From Halioglobus sp. (GTDB lineage Bacteria > Pseudomonadota > Gammaproteobacteria > Pseudomonadales > Halieaceae), in contig JAGRIH010000035.1 in the NCBI GenBank assembly GCA_020443345.1, forward strand, positions 19,030 through 83,029: DNA of 64,000 nt, written 5' to 3'. The notes below the pieces were generated by a model. It was not told where the DNA came from. It saw nothing but the letters and a program-made list of their open reading frames with translations, and made no database searches. Shown here in pieces: positions 1 to 9,447 of the stretch. The first letter of the stretch is position 1; every line of letters starts with the position of its first letter. The position numbers were made by a program, and so were the translations under genes.

Positions 1-44
1 ATCGCTAACACCGGCTCTCGGTAGCTGAAAGGTAAGGAAGCACA

Positions 45-1589
45 ATGGTTCAAGGTAACGGCGTTGAGGTGGTAGTGTTTGACGGGAAAACATGGGTGTC
101 CGCCGCTGATATCGTCGCGATCGCACGGGGAGCACCGGTTCAGGTGGCGGATTCTGTCTACTGCGAACTCTCCGATGTCGAGGAATGGATCCAGAGCGTG
201 ATCAAGTCTCGCAAGCCGGTCTATGGCCTGAATACCGCGCTGGGACACCTCAAGGCTCAGACCATCGACGAGGCTCAGATCGCCGAAAACCAATACAGGA
301 TGTTACGCGTGCACAACGGTGCAGTTGGCCCCGGTCTGCCCGCGGAGCAGGTGCGTGCGGCGATGGCCGCCCGCCTGGTCGGCATGTGTAAGCGCAGCAC
401 TGCGGCATCGCCACGCGCGGTGCGCTTGATGGCAGGCATGCTAAATGCAGGCGTTCACCCAATCGTCCCCCGAGTCGGGTCTGTCGGGGCGGGCGATTTG
501 GGCAACATGGCCGCCATCGGTTGTGCGATGATTGCAGAGGGCAAGGTCGAATATCGGGGCGCAATCATGCCGGCTTCAACGGCACTGGCGTCTGCCGAGC
601 TGGAGCCGTTGGTGCAGGGGCCCCGTGATGGCCTGGTAATCGTAGCGGGAAATGGCTTCTCCATCGGCGCCGGCACACTGCTCGTTGCCGAATCAAATCG
701 TATCGCAGATATTGCGGATATCGTGCTCGCCATGTCGCTAGAGAATATTCGAGGCAATCTGTCGGTACTTCACCCGGCCCTGGATAAGGGCATTGCCGGG
801 CAGGCGCGTTCGAGCGCAAATATCAGAACGATTCTGCGCGGGAGTTATCTGGAAAACCCGGGCGCCGCGAAAGAACTGCAGGATCCGCTGTCTTTCCGTG
901 TGGCGCCGAATACCCACGGCGCCCTGCGTGAAACAACGGATTTTCTTACCAGGGCGGTGGAGGCCGAACTCAATGCCGATGCGCACAACCCCTCCCTTGT
1001 GGGAGAGGAATTCGTGCACAACGGCAACTTCCAACCCATGTTTCTTACGGCTGCGCTGGAAGCGCTGCGACCGGCGCTGGTCCATCTCGCCAAGTTGTCC
1101 GAACGGCGTGTGAATCATGTCGTCGCCGATCTGATGCACGATGAAAATTTTGTCAAAAAAGAATTGGGAAGCAGCTTTTCGAAGTCATCCATTCTGTTCC
1201 TATACTCCTCCGCTGCGCTGACCGCGGAGGCGCGCCAACTTGCAGCGCCTGCATCTCTGGACTGCCCCCCTCTGGACTTCAATATTGAAGATCACGGGAG
1301 CAATGCTCCGCTAGCGGCGCAACGGGGATTTGAGGTGATTGCGTGCCTGGATAGCATTCTAGCCGTGGAAGCGATGATTGCGACGGAGTTGCAGCCGCCC
1401 GGTAGTATGGACAGGCCGTCGGGTCGAGGTGCAGCAGTCGCTCGAGACGCTGTTTATTCGACCATGAGTGGCATGGAATCGTGCAGTTCTCCTTCGGAAA
1501 ATCATGCTGCAGTGGTAGCGTTGTTGCGTGACGGCCTTGTTAGTCAGGTTGCCAAAGCACATTCAAATAGTGAGAGTGTACCAAGATGA
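45..1589 (+). CDS. MIO-less histidase-family lyase, ergothionase-like
   Basis: A 514-residue protein of the histidine/phenylalanine ammonia-lyase fold. Family landmarks are present: YGLNT at residue 60 (catalytic Tyr loop), GNGFS near 202, LSFRVAPNTHGA, HNGNFQP and IEDHGSNAP. Where true histidases have GSVGASGDL, this protein has GSVGAGDL (residues 145-152), so the serine of the Ala-Ser-Gly triad that forms the MIO electrophile is deleted. An MIO-less member cannot use normal histidase chemistry. Known MIO-less relatives are ergothionases, about 510 residues long, which eliminate trimethylamine from ergothioneine to give thiourocanate. Downstream urocanase-like, DUF917 and carbamoylase genes fit that pathway. 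AAGGAAG precedes the ATG. Hercynine or S-methyl-ergothioneine are alternative substrates. Family is certain, substrate inferred. Confidence 0.8.
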   Translation: MVQGNGVEVVVFDGKTWVSAADIVAIARGAPVQVADSVYCELSDVEEWIQSVIKSRKPVYGLNTALGHLKAQTIDEAQIAENQYRMLRVHNGAVGPGLPAEQVRAAMAARLVGMCKRSTAASPRAVRLMAGMLNAGVHPIVPRVGSVGAGDLGNMAAIGCAMIAEGKVEYRGAIMPASTALASAELEPLVQGPRDGLVIVAGNGFSIGAGTLLVAESNRIADIADIVLAMSLENIRGNLSVLHPALDKGIAGQARSSANIRTILRGSYLENPGAAKELQDPLSFRVAPNTHGALRETTDFLTRAVEAELNADAHNPSLVGEEFVHNGNFQPMFLTAALEALRPALVHLAKLSERRVNHVVADLMHDENFVKKELGSSFSKSSILFLYSSAALTAEARQLAAPASLDCPPLDFNIEDHGSNAPLAAQRGFEVIACLDSILAVEAMIATELQPPGSMDRPSGRGAAVARDAVYSTMSGMESCSSPSENHAAVVALLRDGLVSQVAKAHSNSESVPR

Positions 1590-1933
1590 TCTATGAGTTG
1601 CGTCGTTATGGTATAGCAGAGAATCGCATGGTCGACATGGAGGAGCGCTTCCGCGAGGTTACCCTTCCGCTGTTTAAAAAATATGGTATCGAGTTGGTGG
1701 GCTGTCTGCATACCACTCGGCATGTGCAGGTTTGCGGTGATCAGGTTAATGAGGTTCCGACGGGGAAGAGTCAGTTCGTTTTTATGATGTCGTTTGCCGA
1801 TGCGCACAGCAGACAGGCAGCCTGGGAGGGATATCATGCCGACGCCGACTTTCTCGCCGCGCGCCAGGAGCAGGCGGAAATAATCGAATCAATGGATATC
1901 GAGGTGTTCGAGGTCGTGCCATCGGCTGATTGA
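1586..1933 (+). CDS. NIPSNAP-family protein
   Basis: A 115-residue protein with the typical NIPSNAP opening MIYELRRY and an alternating alpha/beta dimeric ferredoxin-like (ABM-type) pattern, ending in a beta strand near IEVFEVVP. It starts inside the stop of the preceding lyase gene (ATGA overlap), which implies translational coupling and a shared role. Bacterial NIPSNAP proteins are often found next to catabolic enzymes, but no biochemical function is established. An accessory or small-molecule-binding role in the betaine pathway is only a guess. Confidence 0.8.
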   Translation: MIYELRRYGIAENRMVDMEERFREVTLPLFKKYGIELVGCLHTTRHVQVCGDQVNEVPTGKSQFVFMMSFADAHSRQAAWEGYHADADFLAARQEQAEIIESMDIEVFEVVPSAD

Positions 1934-2017
1934 AGCGCCCCGGGCGTATCACGTGAGATATTAATTGGTAAGATCGCCGATTGCCGGTCTGCTATTTGTT
2001 TTTCCCGAGGAAACAAT

Positions 2018-3382
2018 ATGGATCGCGCCACGACCATAAGAAATATTGCCTACGGACAACTCATGCTGCCTCTGTCTCTGGCTGCTCTTCCCGTGGGCAT
2101 CTACCTGGTGCCGATGTACGCTATCGAACTGGGCGTCACACTCACTCAACTTGGTCTGGTGATGATGATCGCCCGTATTTTCGATGTACTCACCGATCCA
2201 CTGATCGGCTACCTCAGCGACAAGGAGCACCCGATACTCGGTTCGTACTATTTCTGGTTGGGAGCGGGCACCGTCGTGATGTTGAGTGGCATCTATTTCC
2301 TGTTTCTGCCGGGTGAAATCTGGGGCACCAGCTATGTGTTCCTGTGGTTGATCGTTTTCTATCTGGGTTGGACCATGATTTTTATCCCTTATCTTTCCTG
2401 GGGTACGCGTATCGCAGACAGTTATGCCAGCCGGTCTTCACTTGCCGGTATGCGGGAGTTTTTCAATTTTCTCGGTATGCTGATTACCGCCAGCATACCG
2501 GTCGTCGTAACCTACCTGGCCAACGACGATGCGAACCAGAATTCCCGCAATGTCGCCGCGCTTGGAACAAGCGCGATGATAACGCTGCCGCTCTCTATTC
2601 TGGTCCTGTTCTTCGCAATGCCGCGCGCCAGCGCCGCGGGTGTCGACAACCCGTCCGACCCGCAGCAAGGCTTTATGGCCCGAATGAGCGTCATTCTGAC
2701 TGATGCGCCTTTTCGCAAGTTACTTACCGCCGTATTGATTATCGGTATCGGCAGTGGTATGTGGAACTCCACCATCATCCTGTTTCTGACCTATTGGGCA
2801 AAACTGAAGACGCAAGCGCCGACGCTGATATTCATCTATCTGCTTTTCGCCTGTGTAGGCACCTGTGTCTGGGTTCGACTGTCCAAATCGATTTCAAAGC
2901 ACGGCGCCATGGTGGTCGCCGGTTTTGGCACTGCGCTGGGCGCGACCGGTTTGTACTTTGCAGAACCCGGCCAATTCTGGGAATATGCGGCGGTTTACGG
3001 CTTTATGGGCGTCATGGCCCCCTCGATACAGATACTCGTCACCTCAATCATTGCCGATCTCGTGGAAATTGATGCGAGAAATACGGGTATCGAACGCGCG
3101 GGACTGTTCTTTTCTTTCTGGTCCCTGTTCAAAAAGGCGGCTGACGCCATAGGCATTGGTGTTGCACTGAATACACTGGCCTGGCTTGGTTTCAGAACGG
3201 AGGGTGTGAATTCCGAAACCGGTCTGCAGGCTCTGATGGCGTTCGTGGTAATAGCACCACAGCTAATGATTGTGTTGGGTGTGCTTGTCGTTCGCAATTT
3301 TCCGATCAATGCCAGTGTGACTGAATTAGCCGCCATCCCCGGGGACGACCTGGTGCCCCGGAGTGACGCCAAGACTGGCTGA
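2018..3382 (+). CDS. GPH-family MFS cation symporter
   Basis: A 454-residue membrane protein with about 12 hydrophobic segments. The N-terminal half has the sodium-melibiose/GPH signature region: IARIFDVLTDPLIGYLSD around residues 50-68, preceded by GVTLTQLGL. GPH members normally import glycosides or uronides with Na+ or H+, and several clades have moved to other small organic solutes. Its position between the lyase/NIPSNAP pair and the first DUF917 gene suggests it imports the substrate or an intermediate across the inner membrane. GAGGAAACAAT precedes the ATG. Family is clear, substrate inferred. Confidence 0.85.
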   Translation: MDRATTIRNIAYGQLMLPLSLAALPVGIYLVPMYAIELGVTLTQLGLVMMIARIFDVLTDPLIGYLSDKEHPILGSYYFWLGAGTVVMLSGIYFLFLPGEIWGTSYVFLWLIVFYLGWTMIFIPYLSWGTRIADSYASRSSLAGMREFFNFLGMLITASIPVVVTYLANDDANQNSRNVAALGTSAMITLPLSILVLFFAMPRASAAGVDNPSDPQQGFMARMSVILTDAPFRKLLTAVLIIGIGSGMWNSTIILFLTYWAKLKTQAPTLIFIYLLFACVGTCVWVRLSKSISKHGAMVVAGFGTALGATGLYFAEPGQFWEYAAVYGFMGVMAPSIQILVTSIIADLVEIDARNTGIERAGLFFSFWSLFKKAADAIGIGVALNTLAWLGFRTEGVNSETGLQALMAFVVIAPQLMIVLGVLVVRNFPINASVTELAAIPGDDLVPRSDAKTG

Positions 3383-3432
3383 TGAACTGGCTCTAACCCA
3401 TGTACTCGCAGAGCGTTTCCCGGAGTAAACCT

Positions 3433-4512
3433 ATGCAACTGAATGAGCAGACTTTGAAGCACAGCGCACTGGGCGCTGCAATACTCACCTGCGGTATCGG
3501 CAGCGAGGCACGACTGGAACAATCGATGGGCATGGGACGCACGGCCCTGAACATGGGCGCTCTGAGGCTTGCCAATCTGGACGAACTGGACGATGACGAA
3601 ACGGTTATCAGCGCGTCGGTCGTTGGAAGAGCGCTCGATAAAAACGGAAAGCTGACTATCGAGTTGCGGGAGGTGTTCCGTTCCGTCGAATTGTTGCTGG
3701 AGACCGAGGAGCGCCGACCACGAGCCGTGATCAATGGCCACCCCGGGGGCTTCCTGCACTGGTTGCTGGCCGCTTACTTTGACCTCGACGTCCTCGACGC
3801 TTATGCCAACGGCCGCGGCCATCCGACCCTGGCCATGGGCGGTCTGGGCTTGGCGCGGCCGGGGTCGGCGAGCACGCGAATGACCAGTTATGGTTCGCTG
3901 CGCGATGGTAGCAGCGAACCCTTTAAACTCTACTTTGAGGGCAATCTCGGTCGAGCTGAGGAACTCGTGCGGTACAACGCGCTTCGTGGCGATGGCGCCG
4001 CTGCTATCGCCCGCGGACCCTACAAGGCAAGCTTCCTCAGGAGAACATCAGCCAAACAAATGGTTCAATTTGAAGCTGCGCTGGGCGAACGCGCGTGGGC
4101 TGCCGGAGATGCACAGGGACGCATCGATGCCATAACTGATTTCATTCAGGGTACAGAACTGCTGCGCGGAGAAGTCGTGAACAACCATTGCAAGTGGGGT
4201 GGCGGCTATTCCTCCGGATTCATAGAGGTGGACTGCTCAGGCTCTGACACCCGGGTAGGCGTGGTCAATGAATTCATGTCCGTTGATATCGACGGTCGAC
4301 GCGTCGCCACATTTCCCGACTTGATCATCAGCATCAACCCCGAGACAGGAATGCCCGTGTCAATAATTGAACTGCAAGCTGGCAGCAAGGTCTTGTTCCT
4401 GCACGCCTCCTCCAAGAACTATCCGACCGGGGCGGGCGTCCGGGATGCTTCCGTGTTCCCATTGATAGAAGAACTCCTCGGTATCGAGATCGGCCGATAC
4501 GCCCTGAGTTAG
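3433..4512 (+). CDS. DUF917 family protein, thiohydantoin-desulfurase-like (paralogue A)
   Basis: A 359-residue DUF917 protein. The family has been renamed after S-methyl-thiohydantoin desulfurase. Shared landmarks with the second copy at 9448-10554 are GHPGGFL (residues 102-108), ANGRGHPTLAMG (125-136), a FPDLIISIN segment and a C-terminal GVRDASVFP. In ergothioneine breakdown a desulfurase removes sulfur from 3-(5-oxo-2-thioxoimidazolidin-4-yl)propionate to give hydantoin-5-propionate, and this is the best candidate here. I chose the ATG at 3433 because CGGAG lies 7 bases upstream; an in-frame ATG at 3400 has no comparable site. Family good, exact reaction inferred. Confidence 0.75.
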   Translation: MQLNEQTLKHSALGAAILTCGIGSEARLEQSMGMGRTALNMGALRLANLDELDDDETVISASVVGRALDKNGKLTIELREVFRSVELLLETEERRPRAVINGHPGGFLHWLLAAYFDLDVLDAYANGRGHPTLAMGGLGLARPGSASTRMTSYGSLRDGSSEPFKLYFEGNLGRAEELVRYNALRGDGAAAIARGPYKASFLRRTSAKQMVQFEAALGERAWAAGDAQGRIDAITDFIQGTELLRGEVVNNHCKWGGGYSSGFIEVDCSGSDTRVGVVNEFMSVDIDGRRVATFPDLIISINPETGMPVSIIELQAGSKVLFLHASSKNYPTGAGVRDASVFPLIEELLGIEIGRYALS

Positions 4513-4836
4513 AGTCCCGGGCAGCAGGGTGAGCCGATAGCTCCTCTCTTCGCTCGACGCGATGGAAAATCCACTGTACAAGCGGATAAAGACTACCGCG
4601 GACGTGGTTTATCTGATTTCTGCTCTGGCCAGCGCGGTGGGAAATCCGGACAGGCGACGGGGTCGCTTCACCCTCTCACTATCGATAAAGGTTATACCAC
4701 TTACCTGTTTTTATGATGTTACTCCTGTTCTGGTTTCCCGGCCTGCGATTTATAGTTTTAGTGGACGGTCGCTCTGGACCGATGCGCGGCCATGACAGGT
4801 AAATAAAAAATTACGTACTTCGTGAGGAATCGAACC
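4513..4836. other. Intergenic gap before the TonB receptor
   Basis: About 320 bases with no gene I can support. Base composition becomes more AT-rich towards 4690-4820. It separates the first DUF917 gene from the receptor and is the largest gap inside the island, so it is the likeliest place for a separate receptor promoter. I could not identify a convincing -35/-10 pair or riboswitch fold by eye. Confidence 0.4.
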
Positions 4837-6996
4837 GTGAGCATAAACGACCTACCCAGGAAACATTCTGCAAGCTCTTGTGTATTGACGAGTGCAGTCC
4901 GCCACGTGATCGGCTGCTCGGTGGCAATGACGACCTTGTTAGGCCTGCAATCAACGGCCCATGCGGCCGGCGAAGTCGGCGTGTTGGAGGAAGTTATCGT
5001 CACTGCTACCAAGCGGGCGGCCAGCGTTCAGGATATTTCCGGCGCCGTGTCGGCACTGTCTGCAAAGACGATGGAAGATTTGCGCCTGGAGAATATCGCA
5101 GATGCAGCCCTGCAGGTGCCCAACGTGACCCTCTCGACCGCAGGCAACCACACGCCGTTCATCTTCATCCGTGGGTTGGGTCTCAGTGATTTTAACGCAA
5201 TCTCCGTCGGATCTGTCGGCATCTACCAGGACGAAGTCTACATGAACAGTACGGCTGCGCAATTGCAGCAGATGTACGACCTTCAGCGCATCGAAGTTTT
5301 GCGCGGTCCGCAGGGTACGCTCTACGGCCGCAATACAACAGGCGGTGTGATAAACCTGGTGTCCAATCGCCCGGAGCAGGAAAACAGCTTGAGTTTGAAG
5401 GGCAGCTATGGCCGTTACGATCAGGTCGATCTTGAGGCCGTGGGCAATCTGGCATTCACTGAAGAACTGGCGAGTCGTTTGGCGATAGTACGCCATACGC
5501 GAGACGCCATCTTCGAAAACACCAACAACACCGGCGATGCCACTGATGCCGACAGCTGGGCCGCACGAGCCATGTTGCGGTGGGACGCGACTGAAGAGCA
5601 GTCATGGTATTTCAGCCTCTACGGATCCAAGGTGGATGAGAGTGCCCGTGGCCGGGATCGCTCCAACATCGCCGAGCACCCCAACCGGTCTGACCCGGGC
5701 AAGCCCCGGTCTGAACCACTGACTGATCCGGGGCATGAAAAGATTGACGTTTTCGGCTCGACGCTGATAGGTAATATTGATTTCAGTTCTTTCACCCTGA
5801 CCTCGGTAACTGGCTTCCTCAACAGTGAGAGGGACACGGAAGAGGACATCGACTCGTTGGCGATCGACACGCTGTGGGACATGCGCCGCAACGAGGCGGA
5901 CCAGTTCAGCCAGGAACTGCGCCTGGCGTCTGACGGCAGTAGCAACCTCGATTGGACGGTCGGACTGTACTACTTCTACGAGGACCTGGAGGCGGAGGTC
6001 GATCTGGAAGCCAATAACCTTTTCAATGCAACGTTCGTTTCGATGACCGATTACACCCAGGAAACTACGACCTACGCGCTGTTTTCTGATCTCAGCTACC
6101 AGTTGAGCGAGCGAATCGAGTTGTTCGGCGGATTGCGCTGGACATACGAAGAGAAGGACTTCGAGACAGCGCAGGAGGGCTTTTTCTTCGCCCCCTTCGA
6201 GACGCAGCGACAAAAGGACGACTGGTCAGAAATGAGCGGAGCCGTCGGGGTGAATTACGCGTTCAGCGATAGCAGCATGGTCTACCTCAAGTACAGCAAT
6301 GGCTTCCGTGCAGGCGGCTTCAATGCCGGAGGCGCTGTATCGGACCCAAGCTTTGATCCGGAAACAGTGGAATCTTTGGAGCTGGGATACAAGTTCGAAA
6401 ACGACCCGCGGACCCTGCGTCTGAATCTGGCCGCCTTCGTCAACGACTACAAGGACATGCAGGTGTTTGCACTGGTGGTGGAAAATGGCGTGCCCCGACA
6501 ATACCTGACGAATGCCGCCGAGGCGAGCATCTCTGGATTTGAGGCGGAAATGGTCTGGCAGCCCACGGCCAGTCTTCAGTTTAATTTCAGCGCCGGCATT
6601 CTCAACACGGAGTTCGACGAGTACATTGACGGCAACGGCGTCGACCTTTCCGGTAACAGCCTGGTCGGAGCACCTGAAACCACCGCAAGCGGCATTGTCA
6701 GTTACGAGCTGCCCCTTTCCAATGGTGGGGCCATACGCTTTATCAGCGATGTCAGCTACAGCGACGAGTACTACTTTGATAATGAAAATACCGACCGACG
6801 GGCGGCACAGGAAAGGACTTTAGTCGGTGCGAGGCTGGCCTACGAGCCGGAGGATCGTCACTACAGCATCGCCCTGTGGGGGCGTAATCTGACGGACGAG
6901 GAGTACTTCACTCGTACCACGAACATCATTAACTGGGATTCGATCTTCCTCGGTGATCCCCGCACTTATGGTATAGAGGTTCGCTATGATTTCTGA
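4837..6996 (+). CDS. TonB-dependent outer-membrane receptor
   Basis: About 719 residues. A signal peptide ends near TAHA, followed by the TonB box/plug start EEVIVTATKR and a plug domain with FIRGLG and the LRGPQGTLYGRNTTGG motif. The beta barrel ends in an aromatic residue (GIEVRYDF), as expected for BAM-dependent insertion. Two GTG starts are possible, 4822 and 4837; 4837 has GAGGA 8 bases upstream and is preferred. Placement inside the histidine-betaine island implies uptake of that substrate, or of a larger conjugate, across the outer membrane. It resembles the broad SusC-like/sphingomonad receptor group rather than siderophore receptors, but substrate cannot be read from sequence. Confidence 0.9.
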   Translation: MSINDLPRKHSASSCVLTSAVRHVIGCSVAMTTLLGLQSTAHAAGEVGVLEEVIVTATKRAASVQDISGAVSALSAKTMEDLRLENIADAALQVPNVTLSTAGNHTPFIFIRGLGLSDFNAISVGSVGIYQDEVYMNSTAAQLQQMYDLQRIEVLRGPQGTLYGRNTTGGVINLVSNRPEQENSLSLKGSYGRYDQVDLEAVGNLAFTEELASRLAIVRHTRDAIFENTNNTGDATDADSWAARAMLRWDATEEQSWYFSLYGSKVDESARGRDRSNIAEHPNRSDPGKPRSEPLTDPGHEKIDVFGSTLIGNIDFSSFTLTSVTGFLNSERDTEEDIDSLAIDTLWDMRRNEADQFSQELRLASDGSSNLDWTVGLYYFYEDLEAEVDLEANNLFNATFVSMTDYTQETTTYALFSDLSYQLSERIELFGGLRWTYEEKDFETAQEGFFFAPFETQRQKDDWSEMSGAVGVNYAFSDSSMVYLKYSNGFRAGGFNAGGAVSDPSFDPETVESLELGYKFENDPRTLRLNLAAFVNDYKDMQVFALVVENGVPRQYLTNAAEASISGFEAEMVWQPTASLQFNFSAGILNTEFDEYIDGNGVDLSGNSLVGAPETTASGIVSYELPLSNGGAIRFISDVSYSDEYYFDNENTDRRAAQERTLVGARLAYEPEDRHYSIALWGRNLTDEEYFTRTTNIINWDSIFLGDPRTYGIEVRYDF

Positions 6997-7139
6997 TTTG
7001 GCCCTTTCTGATGCGCTTAACGGCGGCGCGCCGCCAGAGCCAGACTACTGGCAGGTGGCGGCCCGGGCCTGTGTCAGAAGACTCTCAACCGGAAGGGTCT
7101 CGGACGAGGCCAGATTCTCGACGGCATTGCGGAGGCGAC

Positions 7140-8033
7140 ATGAACCCGAAAAAAAATGACCCGGGGCTCGTAACGACGCAGTGGCTGGCCCGGAATTTGT
7201 CCAATCCAGACCTGCGCATTTACGATTGCTCGGTAATTCTTCAACCGACAAACGAACCAGGGCAGCCTTTCGCGGCCGTTTCGGGCAGGAGGGCCTTTGA
7301 ACAGGCGCATATACCCCGCGCCCAATTCCTGGACGTACCGGGTGAGTTATCCGCGCCGACACCTCCTGGCAGTCGGCTCACCCTTAGCTTTCCCGAGCGC
7401 ACGCAACTCGAAGAGGTGATGCGCGCGAAGGGACTAAACCAGGACAACATGGCGGTACTTTACAGTACCAGTGCTTCGATGTGGGCCACCAGGGTGTGGT
7501 GGATTTTGCGCGCTTACGGGTTTACCAACGCAGCGGTACTGGACGGCGGTTTCCCGAAGTGGTCCGTGGAAAGGCGAGAGACGACCGGTACGGTCGAGTC
7601 GCCGCCGGTGGGCGATTTTGTCGCCGCTCCCAGAAATGACGACATGGTTGCCACGCGGGAGGATGTTCTGTGCGCAATCGATAGCGACTCGTCCGCCATC
7701 ATCGATTCTCTCAGCTGCGCCATGTACCGTGGGAGAGCGGATAACTACTATGGCAGGCCGGGTCACATCAAATCTGCCAAAAATGTATCTGTGGTGGAGG
7801 AACTGCATGACAGCGACACGAATTGCTTCATCAGCCTGGCAGCTGCGCAACGGATCTACGATGAGCGCGGCCTGGACAAAAGCCGTACTGTGATCAGCTA
7901 CTGCGGCGGCGGCATTGCCGCGACGGTCAACGCGTTCATGCTTACGCGACTGGGTTATGAAAATGTAGCGATTTATGATAACTCGATGAACGAGTGGGGC
8001 TTCGACGAGAGCCTGCCGATGGATGCGCCCTGA
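7140..8033 (+). CDS. Two-domain rhodanese-type sulfurtransferase
   Basis: A 297-residue tandem rhodanese of the thiosulfate/3-mercaptopyruvate sulfurtransferase type. The N-terminal domain is non-catalytic, with STSASMW at the loop where cysteine would sit. The C-terminal domain has the persulfide-forming loop SYCGGGIAAT with Cys255. The opening VTTQWLARNL and the HIPRAQFLD segment are typical of the family. GGAGG lies just upstream of the ATG at 7140; a longer open frame begins at 7011 without such a site. In this context it could take the sulfur released from the thiohydantoin onto cysteine and pass it to an acceptor. That role is inferred. Confidence 0.88.
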   Translation: MNPKKNDPGLVTTQWLARNLSNPDLRIYDCSVILQPTNEPGQPFAAVSGRRAFEQAHIPRAQFLDVPGELSAPTPPGSRLTLSFPERTQLEEVMRAKGLNQDNMAVLYSTSASMWATRVWWILRAYGFTNAAVLDGGFPKWSVERRETTGTVESPPVGDFVAAPRNDDMVATREDVLCAIDSDSSAIIDSLSCAMYRGRADNYYGRPGHIKSAKNVSVVEELHDSDTNCFISLAAAQRIYDERGLDKSRTVISYCGGGIAATVNAFMLTRLGYENVAIYDNSMNEWGFDESLPMDAP

Positions 8034-8076
8034 TGCTTCGCAGGCGAAAAACAGTGTCCGGCACCGGGGCTGATTG

Positions 8077-9039
8077 ATGTCTCTGAGCGCAAATATTGCA
8101 GCGCTGCTCATTGCCATTTTGCTGTTCAATGCCGGACGCTGTTGTAACGTCGATGGATTGTTTGCCTCCATAAAAAATTGGCGGCCGATCTTCATCGCTC
8201 TGGCGTTGAATCTCTGCGTGATGCCCGTCCTCGCTTTGGCGCTCATTACGCTGTTCAGGCCGAGCGAGCCATTCAGCCTGGCGATGATAATTCTTGCCTG
8301 CAGCCCGGTGGCACCTGTGGTGTCGGCGATCGCGACCGGTGCGCGCCTGGACGGTCATCTGGCCGTGGTGATTGTTTTGCTTTTCTCCGTCATTGCGCCC
8401 GTTTCGGCACCCCTGATCCTGCATCTTGCGCTGGAGTGGGCCGATCTGCCCCCGTTTGCGTCAGTGGATTCCCTGCGCCTGGCGAAGCAATTGCTGTTGG
8501 TGGCGGTCCTTCCTCTTTTTGCGGGCCTGCTGGTAGCTCGCCTGCTGCCCGCGCCCGGCCGACGCCTTGAGCGGGGCATCAATTTCTCGGTCAATGCGCT
8601 GGCGGCCGGTTTGCTCACAATGCTGGTGTGGCAGTACGCCGACGTGATGTCGGACATCAGTACCGTGCATGTGGGTATGTTCATCGTATTTACAGAGATA
8701 GCGCTGGTATCCGGTTACCTCGCAGGAGGTAAGTCGCCATCAGCGCGCCGTTCGGTGGCCCTGTGTACGGGGCTGCAGAATGCCGGTCTGGCGGTGTTGA
8801 TCGCAGCGTTGGCCTACCCGGACCCGCGCGTGACGGGATTCGTCCTGGTGCTCCACGTGACACAACTGCTGCAGGTGTACTTACAGGACAAGATCGGTCG
8901 CGACCGTCTGGTTACGCCCTCTGAACGGGCGCGCTCTGACTGCGTCGATGACGAACGACAAATGCAACGGGAGATGAACAGTGGGCTTCTGCGAGAGGAA
9001 CTTAGGACGCATCCAAACCTGACTCAACAAGGAATCTAA
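8077..9039 (+). CDS. BASS-family (bile acid:sodium symporter-like) transporter
   Basis: A 320-residue membrane protein with about ten hydrophobic helices. It carries family-like stretches such as ACSPVAPVVS near residue 70 and a TGLQNAGLAV segment near 245. BASS proteins move organic anions with Na+. In this island it could import or export a carboxylated intermediate such as (thio)urocanate or hydantoin propionate. The start is the ATG at 8077, directly preceded by a TTG; the ribosome site is weak. The C-terminal 40 residues are charged and probably cytoplasmic. The next gene begins one base after the stop. Confidence 0.75.
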   Translation: MSLSANIAALLIAILLFNAGRCCNVDGLFASIKNWRPIFIALALNLCVMPVLALALITLFRPSEPFSLAMIILACSPVAPVVSAIATGARLDGHLAVVIVLLFSVIAPVSAPLILHLALEWADLPPFASVDSLRLAKQLLLVAVLPLFAGLLVARLLPAPGRRLERGINFSVNALAAGLLTMLVWQYADVMSDISTVHVGMFIVFTEIALVSGYLAGGKSPSARRSVALCTGLQNAGLAVLIAALAYPDPRVTGFVLVLHVTQLLQVYLQDKIGRDRLVTPSERARSDCVDDERQMQREMNSGLLREELRTHPNLTQQGI

Positions 9040-9040
9040 A

Positions 9041-9406
9041 ATGAAAACCAATTACGAATCACTACCCGTAGCAGCTCGACTGGACGGCATCGACATTCGC
9101 CGCTGCCCCATGGGAGACGATATGATCCTGACTCTCGAAGAGTCACATAAGCCCACCGACTATGGCGACATGTTCAAAAATTGCAAGGACGGCATGTGCC
9201 AGGTGCGGCACTGGATCTATGTCATTCGCGGAAAAATTTGTGTGGACTACACCGATGGCAGCTCTGAAACCCTCCACCAAGGAGACATCGGCTATCTACC
9301 TCCAGGACACCATCCGCGTTATCTCAAGCCGGGCCTGGCGGCTGTGTTCAGTCCTGCAAGCGAATTGTTGGTTGAGCGTGAGAAGTTCACGTTTCTCGAG
9401 CACTGA
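9041..9406 (+). CDS. Small cupin-fold protein
   Basis: A 121-residue single-domain protein with cupin-like strands. The turn GDIGYLPPGHHPRY matches the second cupin motif, and the first motif is degenerate around RHWIYVIRGKICVDY. It has Cys-containing stretch NCKDGMCQVRHW, which is unusual for a plain cupin and could add metal or persulfide ligands. AAGGAATCTAAA precedes the ATG and the spacing to the upstream transporter is one base, so it is in the same operon. Function in the pathway is unknown; a regulatory, isomerase or dioxygenase role are all possible. Confidence 0.7.
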   Translation: MKTNYESLPVAARLDGIDIRRCPMGDDMILTLEESHKPTDYGDMFKNCKDGMCQVRHWIYVIRGKICVDYTDGSSETLHQGDIGYLPPGHHPRYLKPGLAAVFSPASELLVEREKFTFLEH

Positions 9407-9447
9407 GCAGCGGGTTCCATCGAGAGAAACGCACTAGCGGCATTGGC

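Noticed and set aside
45..1589. Annotation of the first gene as an ordinary histidine ammonia-lyase
   Set aside because: The MIO serine is missing, so normal histidase chemistry is not possible as sequenced.
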